Assembly: GCA_934675625.1 (NCBI GenBank)
Contig: CAKURH010000003.1
Coordinates: forward strand, 7,385 to 71,384
DNA: 64,000 nucleotides
Direction: 5' to 3'
Origin: an uncultured Kiritimatiellota bacterium
GTDB taxonomy: Bacteria > Verrucomicrobiota > Kiritimatiellia > RFP12 > UBA1067
A program made the position numbers and the translations under genes. A model generated the notes under the pieces. It was not told the DNA's origin. It saw only the letters and a list, made by a program, of their open reading frames with translations, and did no database searches. Shown here piece by piece: positions 8,964 through 16,370 of the stretch. Every line of letters begins with the position of its first letter. Position 1 is the first letter of the stretch.

Positions 8964-10055
8964 TCATCCTTTCGTCTTGCGTTGCGTCGAGGCCCGAACG
9001 ACGAGCCGCTCGGGCAGAAAGAGGCGAACTGGCAGACCGAAGGGTCGTTCGACGCGGTGCAGAAGCCGGTCGAAGACTGTCTGCGCGATCTCGGCATAAG
9101 GCTGCTGGATTGTCGTCAGGGCCATGACCCGGGCAATGTCCATGCCATCGAAGCCGCCGATCATGACGTCTTTGGGAATCGCATATCCAAGCGCCCGCAG
9201 CGTCTGCGCGAAGTCCGCCGCAAGCGCGTCGTTCTGACAGACAAACGCATCCGGGCGCGGACGTCGCTTCATGTAAGCCCGAACCGCCTTCACGTCCGTC
9301 GGCTCGGCCCGAAGCACGTTTCGCGCGTTCGACCAGGCCCGTCCCGACTGGACGACGGCACTGGCGACGCCTCGCACACGCTCCATCTGGTTGGGGAAGG
9401 TCCTCGGAAGCATCGCCACATGGACGTTTCGCGCGCCTTCCGCGAGGAGATGGCTCGCAAGCGATTCGGCCGCCAGCGCATTGTCGATCGACACGACATC
9501 ATGCCCGCTTCTGGCCGGCGGAAGGACGACATCGCTGTCGAGCAGCACGACGGGTATCTTCGCCCGGCGGAAGACGGACACGATGTCCGCGTTCGTCGTG
9601 TCGTCTGCCGACAGGAACTCGACCGGATGGTAGATCACTCCCGAGACGTGCCGCTTGATGAAGTCGGCCGCGAGCTCGCGGACGTTGTGGCGCAACTGCT
9701 TCGGCTCCGCCGCGTCAATGTTCACGAACAGGAACGCGCAGTGCGCACGTTGCGCGATCCGAACGAGTTCCAGGGCAATCGGATTGAAATACTCGTAGCG
9801 AGAGACTCCCGGCAGAATCAGTCCGAACGTCTTCATTTCGGCGCGCTCCGTCACGAAGACGCCCTTCCCCTGACGGCTGCGCACAAGCCCCTCATGCCGA
9901 AGCTCGTCCATCGCCTTCCTCACCGTCGTGCGCGAACAGGCGCAACGGCGGGAGAGCTGCATCTCGCTGGGGACGGCGCGTGACTTCCCGTACTTTCCCC
10001 CGAGGATCTCGCCCTTGAGAAGCGCGTAGACTTCGCTGTGCTTTGTTTCGGTCAT
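8964..10055 (-). CDS. GntR-type HTH fused to LacI-like sugar-binding domain, transcriptional regulator
   Basis: 363 aa. Residues about 1-75 form a GntR-type winged helix (VPSEMQLSRRCACSRTTVRKAMDEL, then GLVRSRQGKGVFV). Residues about 80-340 form a periplasmic-binding-protein-like effector domain (FGLILPG, GGFDGMDIARVMALTTIQQP). This AraR-like architecture normally represses sugar-utilisation genes until a sugar binds. Start 10055 is preferred over 10112 because AAGGAG lies upstream and the longer start would place coding sequence in the promoter. It is the first gene of the operon with the two GH-A enzymes, the beta-helix protein and the large glycosidase. A perfect 18-bp palindrome overlapping its -35 element suggests autoregulation. 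Confidence 0.88.
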   Translation of the reverse strand: MTETKHSEVYALLKGEILGGKYGKSRAVPSEMQLSRRCACSRTTVRKAMDELRHEGLVRSRQGKGVFVTERAEMKTFGLILPGVSRYEYFNPIALELVRIAQRAHCAFLFVNIDAAEPKQLRHNVRELAADFIKRHVSGVIYHPVEFLSADDTTNADIVSVFRRAKIPVVLLDSDVVLPPARSGHDVVSIDNALAAESLASHLLAEGARNVHVAMLPRTFPNQMERVRGVASAVVQSGRAWSNARNVLRAEPTDVKAVRAYMKRRPRPDAFVCQNDALAADFAQTLRALGYAIPKDVMIGGFDGMDIARVMALTTIQQPYAEIAQTVFDRLLHRVERPFGLPVRLFLPERLVVRASTQRKTKG

Positions 10056-10081
10056 CGGTCTGCTCCTTGCGGTCTGGGAAC

Positions 10082-10112
10082 ATTGTAGCATATTTCCCGA
10101 AACGGATGTCAA
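10082..10112 (-). promoter_or_regulatory. Promoter of the regulator-glycosidase operon
   Basis: Read on the minus strand, TTGACA (10107-10112) and TACAAT (10082-10087) are separated by 19 bp, with TGC before the -10 hexamer (extended -10). The distance to the regulator ATG is 26 nt. The long spacer weakens the -35 assignment, but the extended -10 matches others in this window. Confidence 0.6.
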
Positions 10113-10128
10113 CTTGTCATGACAAGTT
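10111..10128. promoter_or_regulatory. Probable operator palindrome for the GntR/LacI-hybrid regulator
   Basis: AACTTGTCATGACAAGTT is a perfect 18-bp inverted repeat that abuts and overlaps the -35 hexamer of the regulator operon. Its size, symmetry and position are those of a dimeric GntR-type operator. Binding here would block RNA polymerase. No second exact copy was noticed in the window. Confidence 0.65.
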
Positions 10129-10133
10129 TTTCG

Positions 10134-10158
10134 CCGCCAGGCCGAGCAGGCCTGGCGG
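10134..10158 (-). terminator. Hairpin after the GH16 gene, possible terminator
   Basis: A perfect 10-bp stem (CCGCCAGGCC / GGCCTGGCGG) with a 5-nt loop lies 31 nt past the GH16 stop and just upstream of the next promoter. No U-run follows on the minus strand (CGAAAAAC), so it is not a canonical intrinsic terminator. It could still act as a termination or 3'-end stability hairpin. Confidence 0.45.
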
Positions 10159-10189
10159 ACTGAAGGCGCGACAGAAGACGGGTACGCGA

Positions 10190-10972
10190 TTAGTTCCAGT
10201 ATCGGAACCAGTCGATCTCGAACGTGGCCGGAAGCTCGGCGGGCTCCGGCTCGCCGACCCAGCTGTACATGATCTCGCAGTCGAACGTGACGTGCAGCGG
10301 ACGGTGGAAATGGTCGTTCGCCCGCGCGAAGACCGCCTCGCCGTCAATGAACCACGTCAGCTCCGTCGGCGTCCAGAGAAAGCCGTATTCGTGGAAGTCC
10401 GCCGCCGGATCGAACGCGAGCGCAATCTTGCGACTCTTCTCCGGCAAGACCTCGACGCCGCCGTGGACGACGCCCTCCAGATACGGCGTCTTCAGGCGAT
10501 GGACGGTTCCGTACCAGTCGCGCAGCGAGCCGAAAATCTCGAAGATGTCGATCTCCTCGCTGAAGTCGCCGACGCGGAACTTTTTCTCAGGCGCGTCGGA
10601 GAGCGGATCGTAAAGCCAGAAGGCGTTGCAGACCTTCGACCGCATCGTCCGCGCGCGGCAGGCGTAATAGCCGTAGAACGTCTTCTGCTGCGCGCGCACG
10701 TAAGCGGTCGCGTACGTCGTGAAGCCGCGCCGCAGGTTCTCGACCGTCTTCTCGTCCGCCCGCAGCCGCCGCGCCGTCAGGCTCAGGCAGCCGTTCGTGA
10801 CGGACACGTTGTCGCGCGCGAACAGGAACCCGGCCGAGCGCCCCGGAAACGAGGCGACCCAGTCGGACCACTTCGCCTCGTCGAGCGTCGCGCCGTCAAA
10901 GTCGTCCGCAAAATCCGGCGGACGACTCGGCGCGACGAACGCGGCGAGCAGGAACAGCGCGGCGGCGAGCAT
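10190..10972 (-). CDS. GH16 family endo-glycanase (beta-bulge type)
   Basis: 260 aa with a short hydrophobic N terminus (MLAAALFLLAAFVAPS) consistent with export. The GH16 signature is clear: EEIDIFEIFG near residues 139-148, giving nucleophile Glu140, Asp142 and acid/base Glu145. The jelly-roll features DDFDG, FYGYYACRARTM, FHEYGFLWTP and ITWFIDG-like LTWFIDGE appear in the expected order. The EIDxxE spacing is the beta-bulge form seen in laminarinases, agarases and related enzymes. The substrate (beta-glucan or a sulfated galactan) cannot be chosen from sequence alone. It starts 4 nt after eda and ends the nfu-iorB-eda operon. Confidence 0.85.
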   Translation of the reverse strand: MLAAALFLLAAFVAPSRPPDFADDFDGATLDEAKWSDWVASFPGRSAGFLFARDNVSVTNGCLSLTARRLRADEKTVENLRRGFTTYATAYVRAQQKTFYGYYACRARTMRSKVCNAFWLYDPLSDAPEKKFRVGDFSEEIDIFEIFGSLRDWYGTVHRLKTPYLEGVVHGGVEVLPEKSRKIALAFDPAADFHEYGFLWTPTELTWFIDGEAVFARANDHFHRPLHVTFDCEIMYSWVGEPEPAELPATFEIDWFRYWN

Positions 10973-10976
10973 CGCC

Positions 10977-11618
10977 TCAACCGCGCAGCTTCTTCACAAG
11001 CGCGGCGGCATCCGCCGCCAGCTTCTCGATGGCCGCGTAGTCGCCGGCCGCCAGCGCGTCCTTCGGGACAATCCACGTGCCGCCGCAGCAGACGATCTCC
11101 GGGACGGCGAGGTAGTCCGCGACGTTGTCGAGCTTGACGCCGCCCGTCGGCATGAACTTCACGCCCGTGAAGCGGAACGCGCCGAGGAGGTTCCTGATCA
11201 TCTTGACGCCGCCCGCCGCCTCCGCCGGGAAGAACTTGACCATCCGGCAGCCCGCCGTCAGGGCCTGCGAGAGCTCGCTCGCCGTCGCGATGCCGGGGCA
11301 CATCGGAAGCCCCTCGGCCTGCGCCGCCGCCATCACGACCGGGTCGAGGCCCGGCGCGACGCCGAACACCGCGCCCGCCGCCTTCGCGGCCTTCACCATC
11401 TCGGGCGTGAGGAGCGTCCCCGCGCCGAGGATCGCCTCCGGCACCTCGCGCTTGATTGCCGCGATCGCGCCCGCCGCCGCCGGCGTGCGGAACGTGACTT
11501 CGAGGACGGGCAGCCCGCCCTTCACGAGCGCCCGCGCGAGCGGCACGGCCTGCTCTTCCTTCTCGATGACGATGACCGGGATGATCCCCGCCTTGCCCAA
11601 CGTTTCAACCATGTTCAT
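10977..11618 (-). CDS. eda: 2-keto-3-deoxy-6-phosphogluconate/4-hydroxy-2-oxoglutarate aldolase
   Basis: 213 aa class I aldolase that splits KDPG to pyruvate and glyceraldehyde-3-phosphate, the last step of Entner-Doudoroff and of uronate/galactonate routes. The Schiff-base Lys lies in MVKFFPAE (about residue 128) and the catalytic Glu in LEVTFRT (about 40). The phosphate-binding GAGT and PTGGV motifs are present. ATG 11618 is chosen because GGAG lies 8 nt upstream, whereas the ATG at 11624 would leave only 2 nt. It lies 30 nt after iorB and 4 nt before GH16, linking sugar-acid catabolism with an exported glycanase. Confidence 0.92.
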   Translation of the reverse strand: MNMVETLGKAGIIPVIVIEKEEQAVPLARALVKGGLPVLEVTFRTPAAAGAIAAIKREVPEAILGAGTLLTPEMVKAAKAAGAVFGVAPGLDPVVMAAAQAEGLPMCPGIATASELSQALTAGCRMVKFFPAEAAGGVKMIRNLLGAFRFTGVKFMPTGGVKLDNVADYLAVPEIVCCGGTWIVPKDALAAGDYAAIEKLAADAAALVKKLRG

Positions 11619-11648
11619 GTCCATCTCTCCTTGTTTTCGTTCCAGCTT

Positions 11649-12248
11649 TCACGGATGCGCCGTCGCCGCCGCGCGACCGAGCGCGAACGCCTTCAGGTTG
11701 ATGTCGAGCAGCTTCGCCTTCGGCCCCGTCAGGAGCTGCGCGAGCGCCTCGCGCCAGGTCTTCTCCTCGAACGGGCAGAACGCCGAGAGCGCGCCCGCGA
11801 TGACCATGTTCATCGTGCGCGGGTTGCCGACCTCTTCCGTCGCGACCTTCATCGCGTCGACGAGGACGAGCTTCCTGAACGCCTTCTTCAGCTTGCCGTC
11901 GAGATCCTCGACATCCGCCTGCTGTCCGGAGGAGACGGTGACCGGCGTCAGGTACGTGTCGTTCACGAACGCCGTGCCGCCCTTCGCGAGGATGCCCGCA
12001 TGGCGCAGGGCCTCCAGCTTGTCGAACGAGACGAGCACGTCGGCCGAGCCCTCCTGGATGATTGGCGAGGCGACGGACGCGCCGAAGCGCACCTGGCTCG
12101 TCACCGAGCCGCCGCGCTGGGACATGCCGTGGATCTCGGACTTCTTGACGTCGTAGCCCGCGAGGGCCGCCGTCTTCGCGAGGAGGTCGGCCGTCAGGAT
12201 GATGCCCTGCCCGCCGACGCCGACGAGCGAAACGTTGACCGTCTTCAC
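11649..12248 (-). CDS. iorB: Indolepyruvate:ferredoxin oxidoreductase beta subunit-like protein
   Basis: 199 aa, gamma-type domain of 2-oxoacid:ferredoxin oxidoreductases. The family signature is clear: LVGVGGQGIILTADLLA near the N terminus, then KKSEIHGMSQRGGSV. IorB works with an IorA subunit, which carries thiamine pyrophosphate and Fe-S clusters, in oxidative decarboxylation of arylpyruvates in anaerobes. No iorA is adjacent in this operon, so the partner must lie elsewhere or the subunit serves another complex. The start is GTG 12248, whose last two bases overlap the nfu stop (GTGA). An upstream in-frame extension is only the antiparallel reading of the nfu gene region. Confidence 0.88.
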   Translation of the reverse strand: MKTVNVSLVGVGGQGIILTADLLAKTAALAGYDVKKSEIHGMSQRGGSVTSQVRFGASVASPIIQEGSADVLVSFDKLEALRHAGILAKGGTAFVNDTYLTPVTVSSGQQADVEDLDGKLKKAFRKLVLVDAMKVATEEVGNPRTMNMVIAGALSAFCPFEEKTWREALAQLLTGPKAKLLDINLKAFALGRAAATAHP

Positions 12249-12466
12249 GCCTCGACCCTCTCGACTGTGATTTCGGGGTCGATCTCCTGCAAGCCCACCT
12301 CGATGCCCTGCTTGAGCGTCATCATCGCGAAGGGACAGCTGCCGCAGTGCCCAACGAGCTTGAGGTACACGACCTTGCCGTCGATCTTCACCAGTTCGAG
12401 GTCGCCGCCGTCGGCCTGAAGCCCGGCGCGCAGCTCCTCCAGTTTCGCCTTGATTTTCTCTTCCAT
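12245..12466 (-). CDS. NifU C-terminal-domain (Nfu-type) Fe-S scaffold protein
   Basis: 73 aa, the usual size of a stand-alone Nfu domain. It has the LRAGLQADGGDLELV motif and the cluster-binding CxxC in GHCGSCPF, followed by MTLKQGIEVGL. These proteins assemble or carry 4Fe-4S clusters to target enzymes, which fits a genome with ferredoxin-dependent and radical SAM enzymes. ATG 12466 lies only 10 nt from an extended -10 element, so the mRNA leader should be about 4 nt, with no room for a Shine-Dalgarno site. The stop overlaps the iorB GTG start. Confidence 0.88.
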   Translation of the reverse strand: MEEKIKAKLEELRAGLQADGGDLELVKIDGKVVYLKLVGHCGSCPFAMMTLKQGIEVGLQEIDPEITVERVEA

Positions 12467-12476
12467 AATGGTTCGT

Positions 12477-12506
12477 ATTATACCACGAATCGGCCTCGGC
12501 GGGCAA
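12477..12506 (-). promoter_or_regulatory. Promoter of nfu-iorB-eda-GH16 operon
   Basis: Extended -10 TGGTATAAT (12477-12485), with TTGCCC (12501-12506) as a weak -35 at an 18-bp spacing. The expected transcription start lies about 4 nt from the nfu ATG. Confidence 0.65.
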
Positions 12507-12522
12507 TCGCCCGGCATGGCCG

Positions 12523-12548
12523 CAAAAAATGGGTGCGCCCGGCGGGCG
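12523..12548 (-). terminator. Possible intrinsic terminator of pyrB
   Basis: On the minus strand a short stem CGCCC/GGGCG with a 3-nt loop lies 6 nt past the pyrB stop. It is followed after CACCCA-type spacing by a run of six T. The stem is short and the T-run slightly displaced, so the call is tentative. Confidence 0.4.
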
Positions 12549-12554
12549 TGGCCG

Positions 12555-13631
12555 TCAGTAGCCGCAGTCCATGATCGTCCGCTCGAAGCCGAACGTCGCG
12601 GCGATGAGCGCCGCGCGAATCCACATGCCGTTGCGCATCTGCCGCCAGTACATCGCGCGCGGGTCGCGGTCGCAGCACGTCGCGATCTCGTCGCGGCGCG
12701 GCAGCGGATGGAGAATCGCGCCCGTCGGCTTCAGGAGCTTCAGCTCCTCCACACCGAACTTGAAGCGCGACGTGTCGATGCGCGCGGACGCGCCCTTCGA
12801 CGAGTCCCACTCGTCCTGGATGCGCGTCATGTAGACCGCGTCGGAGATCTTCACCGCGTCGCGCAGGTTGTCGCAGACCTCGAAGGAGATGCCCTTCTTC
12901 GCGAGGATCATCACGACGTCCGCCGGCACCTGCAACTCCTGCGGCGCGACAAAGACCTGCTTCACGTCCCGGAAGTTCGTGAGGAGGTAGGAGAGCGAGC
13001 GCACCGTGCGCCCACGCATGAGGTCGCCGCAGAACGTCACGGTCTTGCCGTCGATGCCGCCCGACTTCTCGAAGGAGCGCATCAGCGTGTAGATGTCAAG
13101 GAGCGCCTGCGTCGGGTGCTGGTCCTTGCCCGAGCCGGCGTTCAGGATCGGGATCGGGCGATCCGAGTTCGAGAGCTCCCACGCCATCTTTTCCGCGAGC
13201 CCCTGTTCGGGGCTGCGCATGATGATCATGTCGAAGTAGGACGAGAAGGTGCGGATCGAGTCTTCCTTCGACTCGCCCTTGAACTCGGACGACGTCGACG
13301 CATCGCGCACGCTGCCCGTCGTGATGCCGAGCAGCTGGCAGGCGGCGAGGTGCGAGAGGAACGTGCGCGAGCTCGGCTGCGAGAAGTAGAGCATCGCGCG
13401 CTTGTGCGCGAGGACGTTCTTCAGGTAGAGCGCGCCTTCCTTCGACTTGTTGATGAAGCGGATGCGGTTCGCGAGCGCGCAGAGCCGTTCAAGCGTCGCG
13501 CGGTCGAACTGCTGCGCGAAGAGCGTGTGGTACGGCAAGCCGTCCCCTTCCTCACGCTCCAAATACGGACGCTTGGCGTCCAGTGAAAGTTTCGAGTAGT
13601 CTTCCCAGCTGATTTCCGTAAGTCTGTCCAT
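12555..13631 (-). CDS. pyrB: Aspartate carbamoyltransferase, catalytic chain (long form)
   Basis: 358 aa. Joins carbamoyl phosphate to aspartate in pyrimidine synthesis. Carbamoyl-phosphate motifs are present: PSSRTF near residues 86-91 (family STRT loop), HPTQALLDI in the middle, and HPLPR near the C terminus. It is longer than the roughly 305-aa E. coli chain. An N-terminal extension of about 35 residues (ISWEDYSKLSLDAK) precedes the carbamoyl-binding domain, with further insertions. Ornithine transcarbamylase is less likely because the SMG-type ornithine loop is absent. It is monocistronic, with its own extended -10 38 nt upstream. No pyrI regulatory chain is next to it. Confidence 0.88.
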   Translation of the reverse strand: MDRLTEISWEDYSKLSLDAKRPYLEREEGDGLPYHTLFAQQFDRATLERLCALANRIRFINKSKEGALYLKNVLAHKRAMLYFSQPSSRTFLSHLAACQLLGITTGSVRDASTSSEFKGESKEDSIRTFSSYFDMIIMRSPEQGLAEKMAWELSNSDRPIPILNAGSGKDQHPTQALLDIYTLMRSFEKSGGIDGKTVTFCGDLMRGRTVRSLSYLLTNFRDVKQVFVAPQELQVPADVVMILAKKGISFEVCDNLRDAVKISDAVYMTRIQDEWDSSKGASARIDTSRFKFGVEELKLLKPTGAILHPLPRRDEIATCCDRDPRAMYWRQMRNGMWIRAALIAATFGFERTIMDCGY

Positions 13632-13669
13632 CTTTTCGTTCCCCGAAGGTTTGCAGTCCTTGGTCGCTT

Positions 13670-13678
13670 ATTATAGCA
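13670..13678 (-). promoter_or_regulatory. Extended -10 promoter of pyrB
   Basis: TGCTATAAT on the minus strand, 38 nt before the pyrB ATG. No convincing -35 hexamer lies at 16-19 bp, which fits a promoter driven by the extended -10. Confidence 0.6.
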
Positions 13679-13705
13679 TAATCGCCGCTGTCCCGCGTGG
13701 TTGCC

Positions 13706-14563
13706 TCACAGCCGTTCCAGCAGCGGCGCGATGAACGCCTCCGAGACGCGCATGCCGAGCGGAATCGACGGCTTGTTCGCCCCGTGGAAGTCGCTGCCGG
13801 CGGACTTGATAAGGCCGAGACGGGTCGCCATGCGCGTGAACTCGACGTTCTCCTCCGGCCGGTTCGCCCGATAGAGCGACTCCAGCCCGTCCAGCCCCTT
13901 CTCCTTCAGCACCGCCAGTTCGCGCTCGGCCGCCGCAAACTCGCAGCCGACGTGCTGCCACGGCACGCGCCAGTACTTCGGGTGCGCCATCACGCAGAGT
14001 CCGCCGGCCGCGTGGACGACGGCGAACGCCTCTTCCTGCGGTGGATGGTAGCGTTCCTCGTAGCAGCGCGTCGCGACGGGCGACTCGGGCAGCAGGTAGG
14101 TCTCGAACGCCGCGAAGATCGACTTCGCGTAGCCGTGCTCCACGAGCCACCGCGCGAAATGTGGACGCGCCAAGACGTCGCCGTGGGCGTAGGACGCGAT
14201 CTCAGCGCCCATCTCGATGCCGAGCCGCCGGAAGTTCGCGAGAATCTGCTCGTTGCGCGCGTTGCGCCCGTCGAGGATTCGCCGCTGGAACGCCTTCAGC
14301 GCGGCGTTCGCAGGGTCGATGCCGAGCCCCAGCAGGTGGAAGCGGTCGAACGTCCGCCCCGGCTCGATGCTCAGCTCGACGCCGGCAATCGTCCGCACGC
14401 TCCGCCGCGCGCCCGCCGACAGGAACGCCGCCACGCCGTCCGCATTGTCGTGGTCGGTAAGCGCAAGCGCGGCAAACCCCTCCCGCGCGGCCTTTTCGAC
14501 GAGTTCGCACGGCGAAAACGTGCCGTCCGACGCCGTCGAGTGAACATGGAAGTCAACCGTCAT
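13706..14563 (-). CDS. PHP-domain phosphoesterase (RNase AM/TrpH-like)
   Basis: 285 aa. Metal-binding PHP motifs are seen in order: DFHVHSTASDGT at residues 4-15, ALTDHDN near 36-42, GVELS near 60, then CVMAHP and SAGSDFHG near the C terminus. This is the single-domain PHP family that includes nucleoside 3',5'-bisphosphate phosphatases and the 5'-3' exonuclease RNase AM. The substrate here is not determinable. It lies 30 nt downstream of the truncated phosphohexomutase in the dapB operon. Confidence 0.85.
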   Translation of the reverse strand: MTVDFHVHSTASDGTFSPCELVEKAAREGFAALALTDHDNADGVAAFLSAGARRSVRTIAGVELSIEPGRTFDRFHLLGLGIDPANAALKAFQRRILDGRNARNEQILANFRRLGIEMGAEIASYAHGDVLARPHFARWLVEHGYAKSIFAAFETYLLPESPVATRCYEERYHPPQEEAFAVVHAAGGLCVMAHPKYWRVPWQHVGCEFAAAERELAVLKEKGLDGLESLYRANRPEENVEFTRMATRLGLIKSAGSDFHGANKPSIPLGMRVSEAFIAPLLERL

Positions 14564-14593
14564 GAAACGTTCGCCCTGTGCGCCTCCCCTGTC

Positions 14594-15550
14594 TCAGCCG
14601 ATTCCAATTGCCCGCGACAGGGCCGCAACCCACGCCGCACATTTCGCGGCGGCGTCCGCCTCGACCAAGAGCCGCAGGTAGGGCTCGGTGTTCGACTTGC
14701 GCACGCTGATCCAGCCGTCCGCAAATTCGAGGCGCACGCCGTCAATCTCGCTGCGCCCCGTCTCAGCGCCGAACGCGCGGGCGGCCGCAAGCGCGCGCGC
14801 AATGGCCGCATCCTTGTCCTCGACCCTGAAGTTGAGCTCGCCCGAATTCGCGTAGCGCGAGACGATGGGGCGCATCAGCTCGGAAAACGTCTCGCCGCGC
14901 GCCTTCGCGGCGGCGACCGCACCGAGAACCCGCAGTGCCGCAAGCGCGCCCGAATCGCAGCCGAAGAACTCGCCAAAATAGTAGTGGCCCGCGAGTTCGC
15001 CGCCGCAGAGCGCGTTCAGCTCGCGCATCTTCGGCTTCGCGAACGCATGCCCGACCGGCACCATCACCGGCACGAAGCCCTCCTCGCGCAACGTCTCGAT
15101 CGCCCCGCGCGACGTGCGCACGTCATGCAGAACAATCGGCCTCTCGCCCAGTGTGATGGACGCCTGTGCCTGCCGGTTCTGTGCGGCGGGCGCGTTCGCC
15201 CGCCGCGTCGCTTCGGCGACAACGGGAATCAGGTAGTCGGGCTGGACGAACGCGCCGTTCTCGTCGACGAACATCGCGCGGTCGGCATCGCCGTCGAAAA
15301 TGACGCCGCAGTCAAGCCTCTTGTCTCTCACGCACGCGGCGACCTGCGCGCGCGCCTCAGCCTTGAGCGGATTCGGCGAATGGTTCGGGAACGTCCCATC
15401 CAGCGTGTCGTTGAGCACGACCGCGCCCGGAAACAGGTCGTGCACGAGCAGCGACGCCATGCCGTTCGAGCAGTCGACGGCGAAGCGGAGCCCGTCAAGT
15501 TTCGGCTTCCGCCCTTTCATCCAGTCCAGATAGCGCGCGCGAAAGTCCAT
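14594..15550 (-). CDS. Phosphohexomutase (PMM/PGM family) lacking the catalytic N-terminal domain
   Basis: 318 aa, against about 450 for the family. It opens exactly at the domain 1/2 boundary (FRARYLDWMKG). Domain 2 has VDCSNGMA and the metal loop FDGDADR. Domain 3 has the sugar-specificity loop GGELAGHYYF. Domain 4 has the phosphate-binding RKSNTEPYLRLL. Domain 1, which carries the phosphoserine loop (T-x-S-H-N-P type), is absent. The bases upstream belong to an intact dapB, so it was not missed by a frame error. ATG 15550 has a GGAGAAAGG about 10 nt upstream and follows the dapB stop by 22 nt. As it stands it cannot work by the normal phosphoserine mechanism: either a non-catalytic binding protein or half of a split enzyme. 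Confidence 0.8.
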   Translation of the reverse strand: MDFRARYLDWMKGRKPKLDGLRFAVDCSNGMASLLVHDLFPGAVVLNDTLDGTFPNHSPNPLKAEARAQVAACVRDKRLDCGVIFDGDADRAMFVDENGAFVQPDYLIPVVAEATRRANAPAAQNRQAQASITLGERPIVLHDVRTSRGAIETLREEGFVPVMVPVGHAFAKPKMRELNALCGGELAGHYYFGEFFGCDSGALAALRVLGAVAAAKARGETFSELMRPIVSRYANSGELNFRVEDKDAAIARALAAARAFGAETGRSEIDGVRLEFADGWISVRKSNTEPYLRLLVEADAAAKCAAWVAALSRAIGIG

Positions 15551-15572
15551 GTCCGCCGACCTTTCTCCGTAA

Positions 15573-16298
15573 TCAGGCGAACCCCAGGACATGGCGCATC
15601 GTGTAGATGCCGGGGGCCTGTCCCCGCGCCCAGACGAGCGCCTTCAGCGCGCCGGCGGCGAACGCCGCGCGATCCTGCGCCTTGTGCGTCAGCTCGACGC
15701 GCTCAAGGTCGCCCGCAAACATGACGGTGTGGTCGCCGACGACCGCGCCGCCGCGCAGCGCGTGAATCGCAATCTCGCCGACGGGACGTTCCCCGATGTC
15801 GCCGTGGCGGCCGAAGACGAAATCGTCGCCCAGTCCGCGCCCCTGCGCCGCCGCCTTGGCCAGCATGAGCGCCGTGCCCGACGGCGCGTCCTTCTTATGG
15901 CGGTGGTGCATTTCCGTCACCTCGATGTCGTAGGCGGGCCCCAGCACCGTCGCCGCCCGCTGGACAAGCTCCAGCAGGAGGTTCACGCCGAGCGAATAGT
16001 TGCCGCTCTGCACGACCGGGATCTTCTGCGCGGCGGCATCCACGACCTTCTGCTCGTCGGGCATGAGGCCCGTCGTGCCAATCACATACGGGATTCCCTG
16101 CTCGGCCGCCTGCGCGACGAAGCCGGGCACGCCCGCGTGATACGAGAAGTCGATGACGCCCTCGGTCTCCTTCGGCCATGTTCGGTCGTAGCCCTCCGCC
16201 ACGTCGACCTTGGCAACGACCTCCAGCCCGGCGTCCTGCGCCAGCTCAACCAGTTTCTTTCCCATGCGCCCGGCGGCGCCGACAAGTGCGATTTTCAT
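15573..16298 (-). CDS. dapB: 4-hydroxy-tetrahydrodipicolinate reductase
   Basis: 241 aa. NAD(P)H-dependent reductase of the lysine/diaminopimelate pathway. It has an N-terminal Rossmann motif VGAAGRMGKK, FSYHAG and IGTTGL in the nucleotide domain, and the signature EMHHRHKKDAPSGTAL near 130-146 with the catalytic His pair and Lys. Length and order of motifs are normal. It is first in an operon with the truncated mutase and the PHP protein. An extended -10 lies 32 nt upstream. Confidence 0.95.
   Translation of the reverse strand: MKIALVGAAGRMGKKLVELAQDAGLEVVAKVDVAEGYDRTWPKETEGVIDFSYHAGVPGFVAQAAEQGIPYVIGTTGLMPDEQKVVDAAAQKIPVVQSGNYSLGVNLLLELVQRAATVLGPAYDIEVTEMHHRHKKDAPSGTALMLAKAAAQGRGLGDDFVFGRHGDIGERPVGEIAIHALRGGAVVGDHTVMFAGDLERVELTHKAQDRAAFAAGALKALVWARGQAPGIYTMRHVLGFA
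15613..15625. repeat. GGGGCCTGTCCCC micro-palindrome inside dapB
   Basis: One of four exact copies of GGGG(C/T)CTGTCCCC found inside coding sequence in this window. Here it encodes part of RGQAPG at the dapB C terminus. Confidence 0.45.
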
Positions 16299-16330
16299 GT
16301 GTCTTCTCCCATCTCCGCTGTTGAGGCCGT

Positions 16331-16339
16331 ATTATAGCA
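16331..16339 (-). promoter_or_regulatory. Extended -10 promoter of the dapB operon
   Basis: TGCTATAAT on the minus strand, 32 nt upstream of the dapB ATG. No good -35 is seen. Confidence 0.6.
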
Positions 16340-16370
16340 AAATCATCCCCAGCCGTCTTGACGCGGGCTT

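Noticed and set aside
10134..10158. Canonical Rho-independent terminator
   Set aside because: The stem is perfect, but no T-run follows on the transcribed strand; listed only as a possible terminator.
11649..12506. Longer iorB start at 12506 and other long N-terminal extensions (9097, 10112, 28180, 42866, 47247, 63033)
   Set aside because: The extra residues overlap upstream genes or promoters, lack family similarity, and better starts have ribosome sites or ATGA/GTGA overlaps.
12555..13631. Ornithine carbamoyltransferase instead of aspartate carbamoyltransferase
   Set aside because: The SxRT loop and HPLPR are shared, but the ornithine-binding SMG-type motif is not seen; pyrB fits better despite the N-terminal extension.
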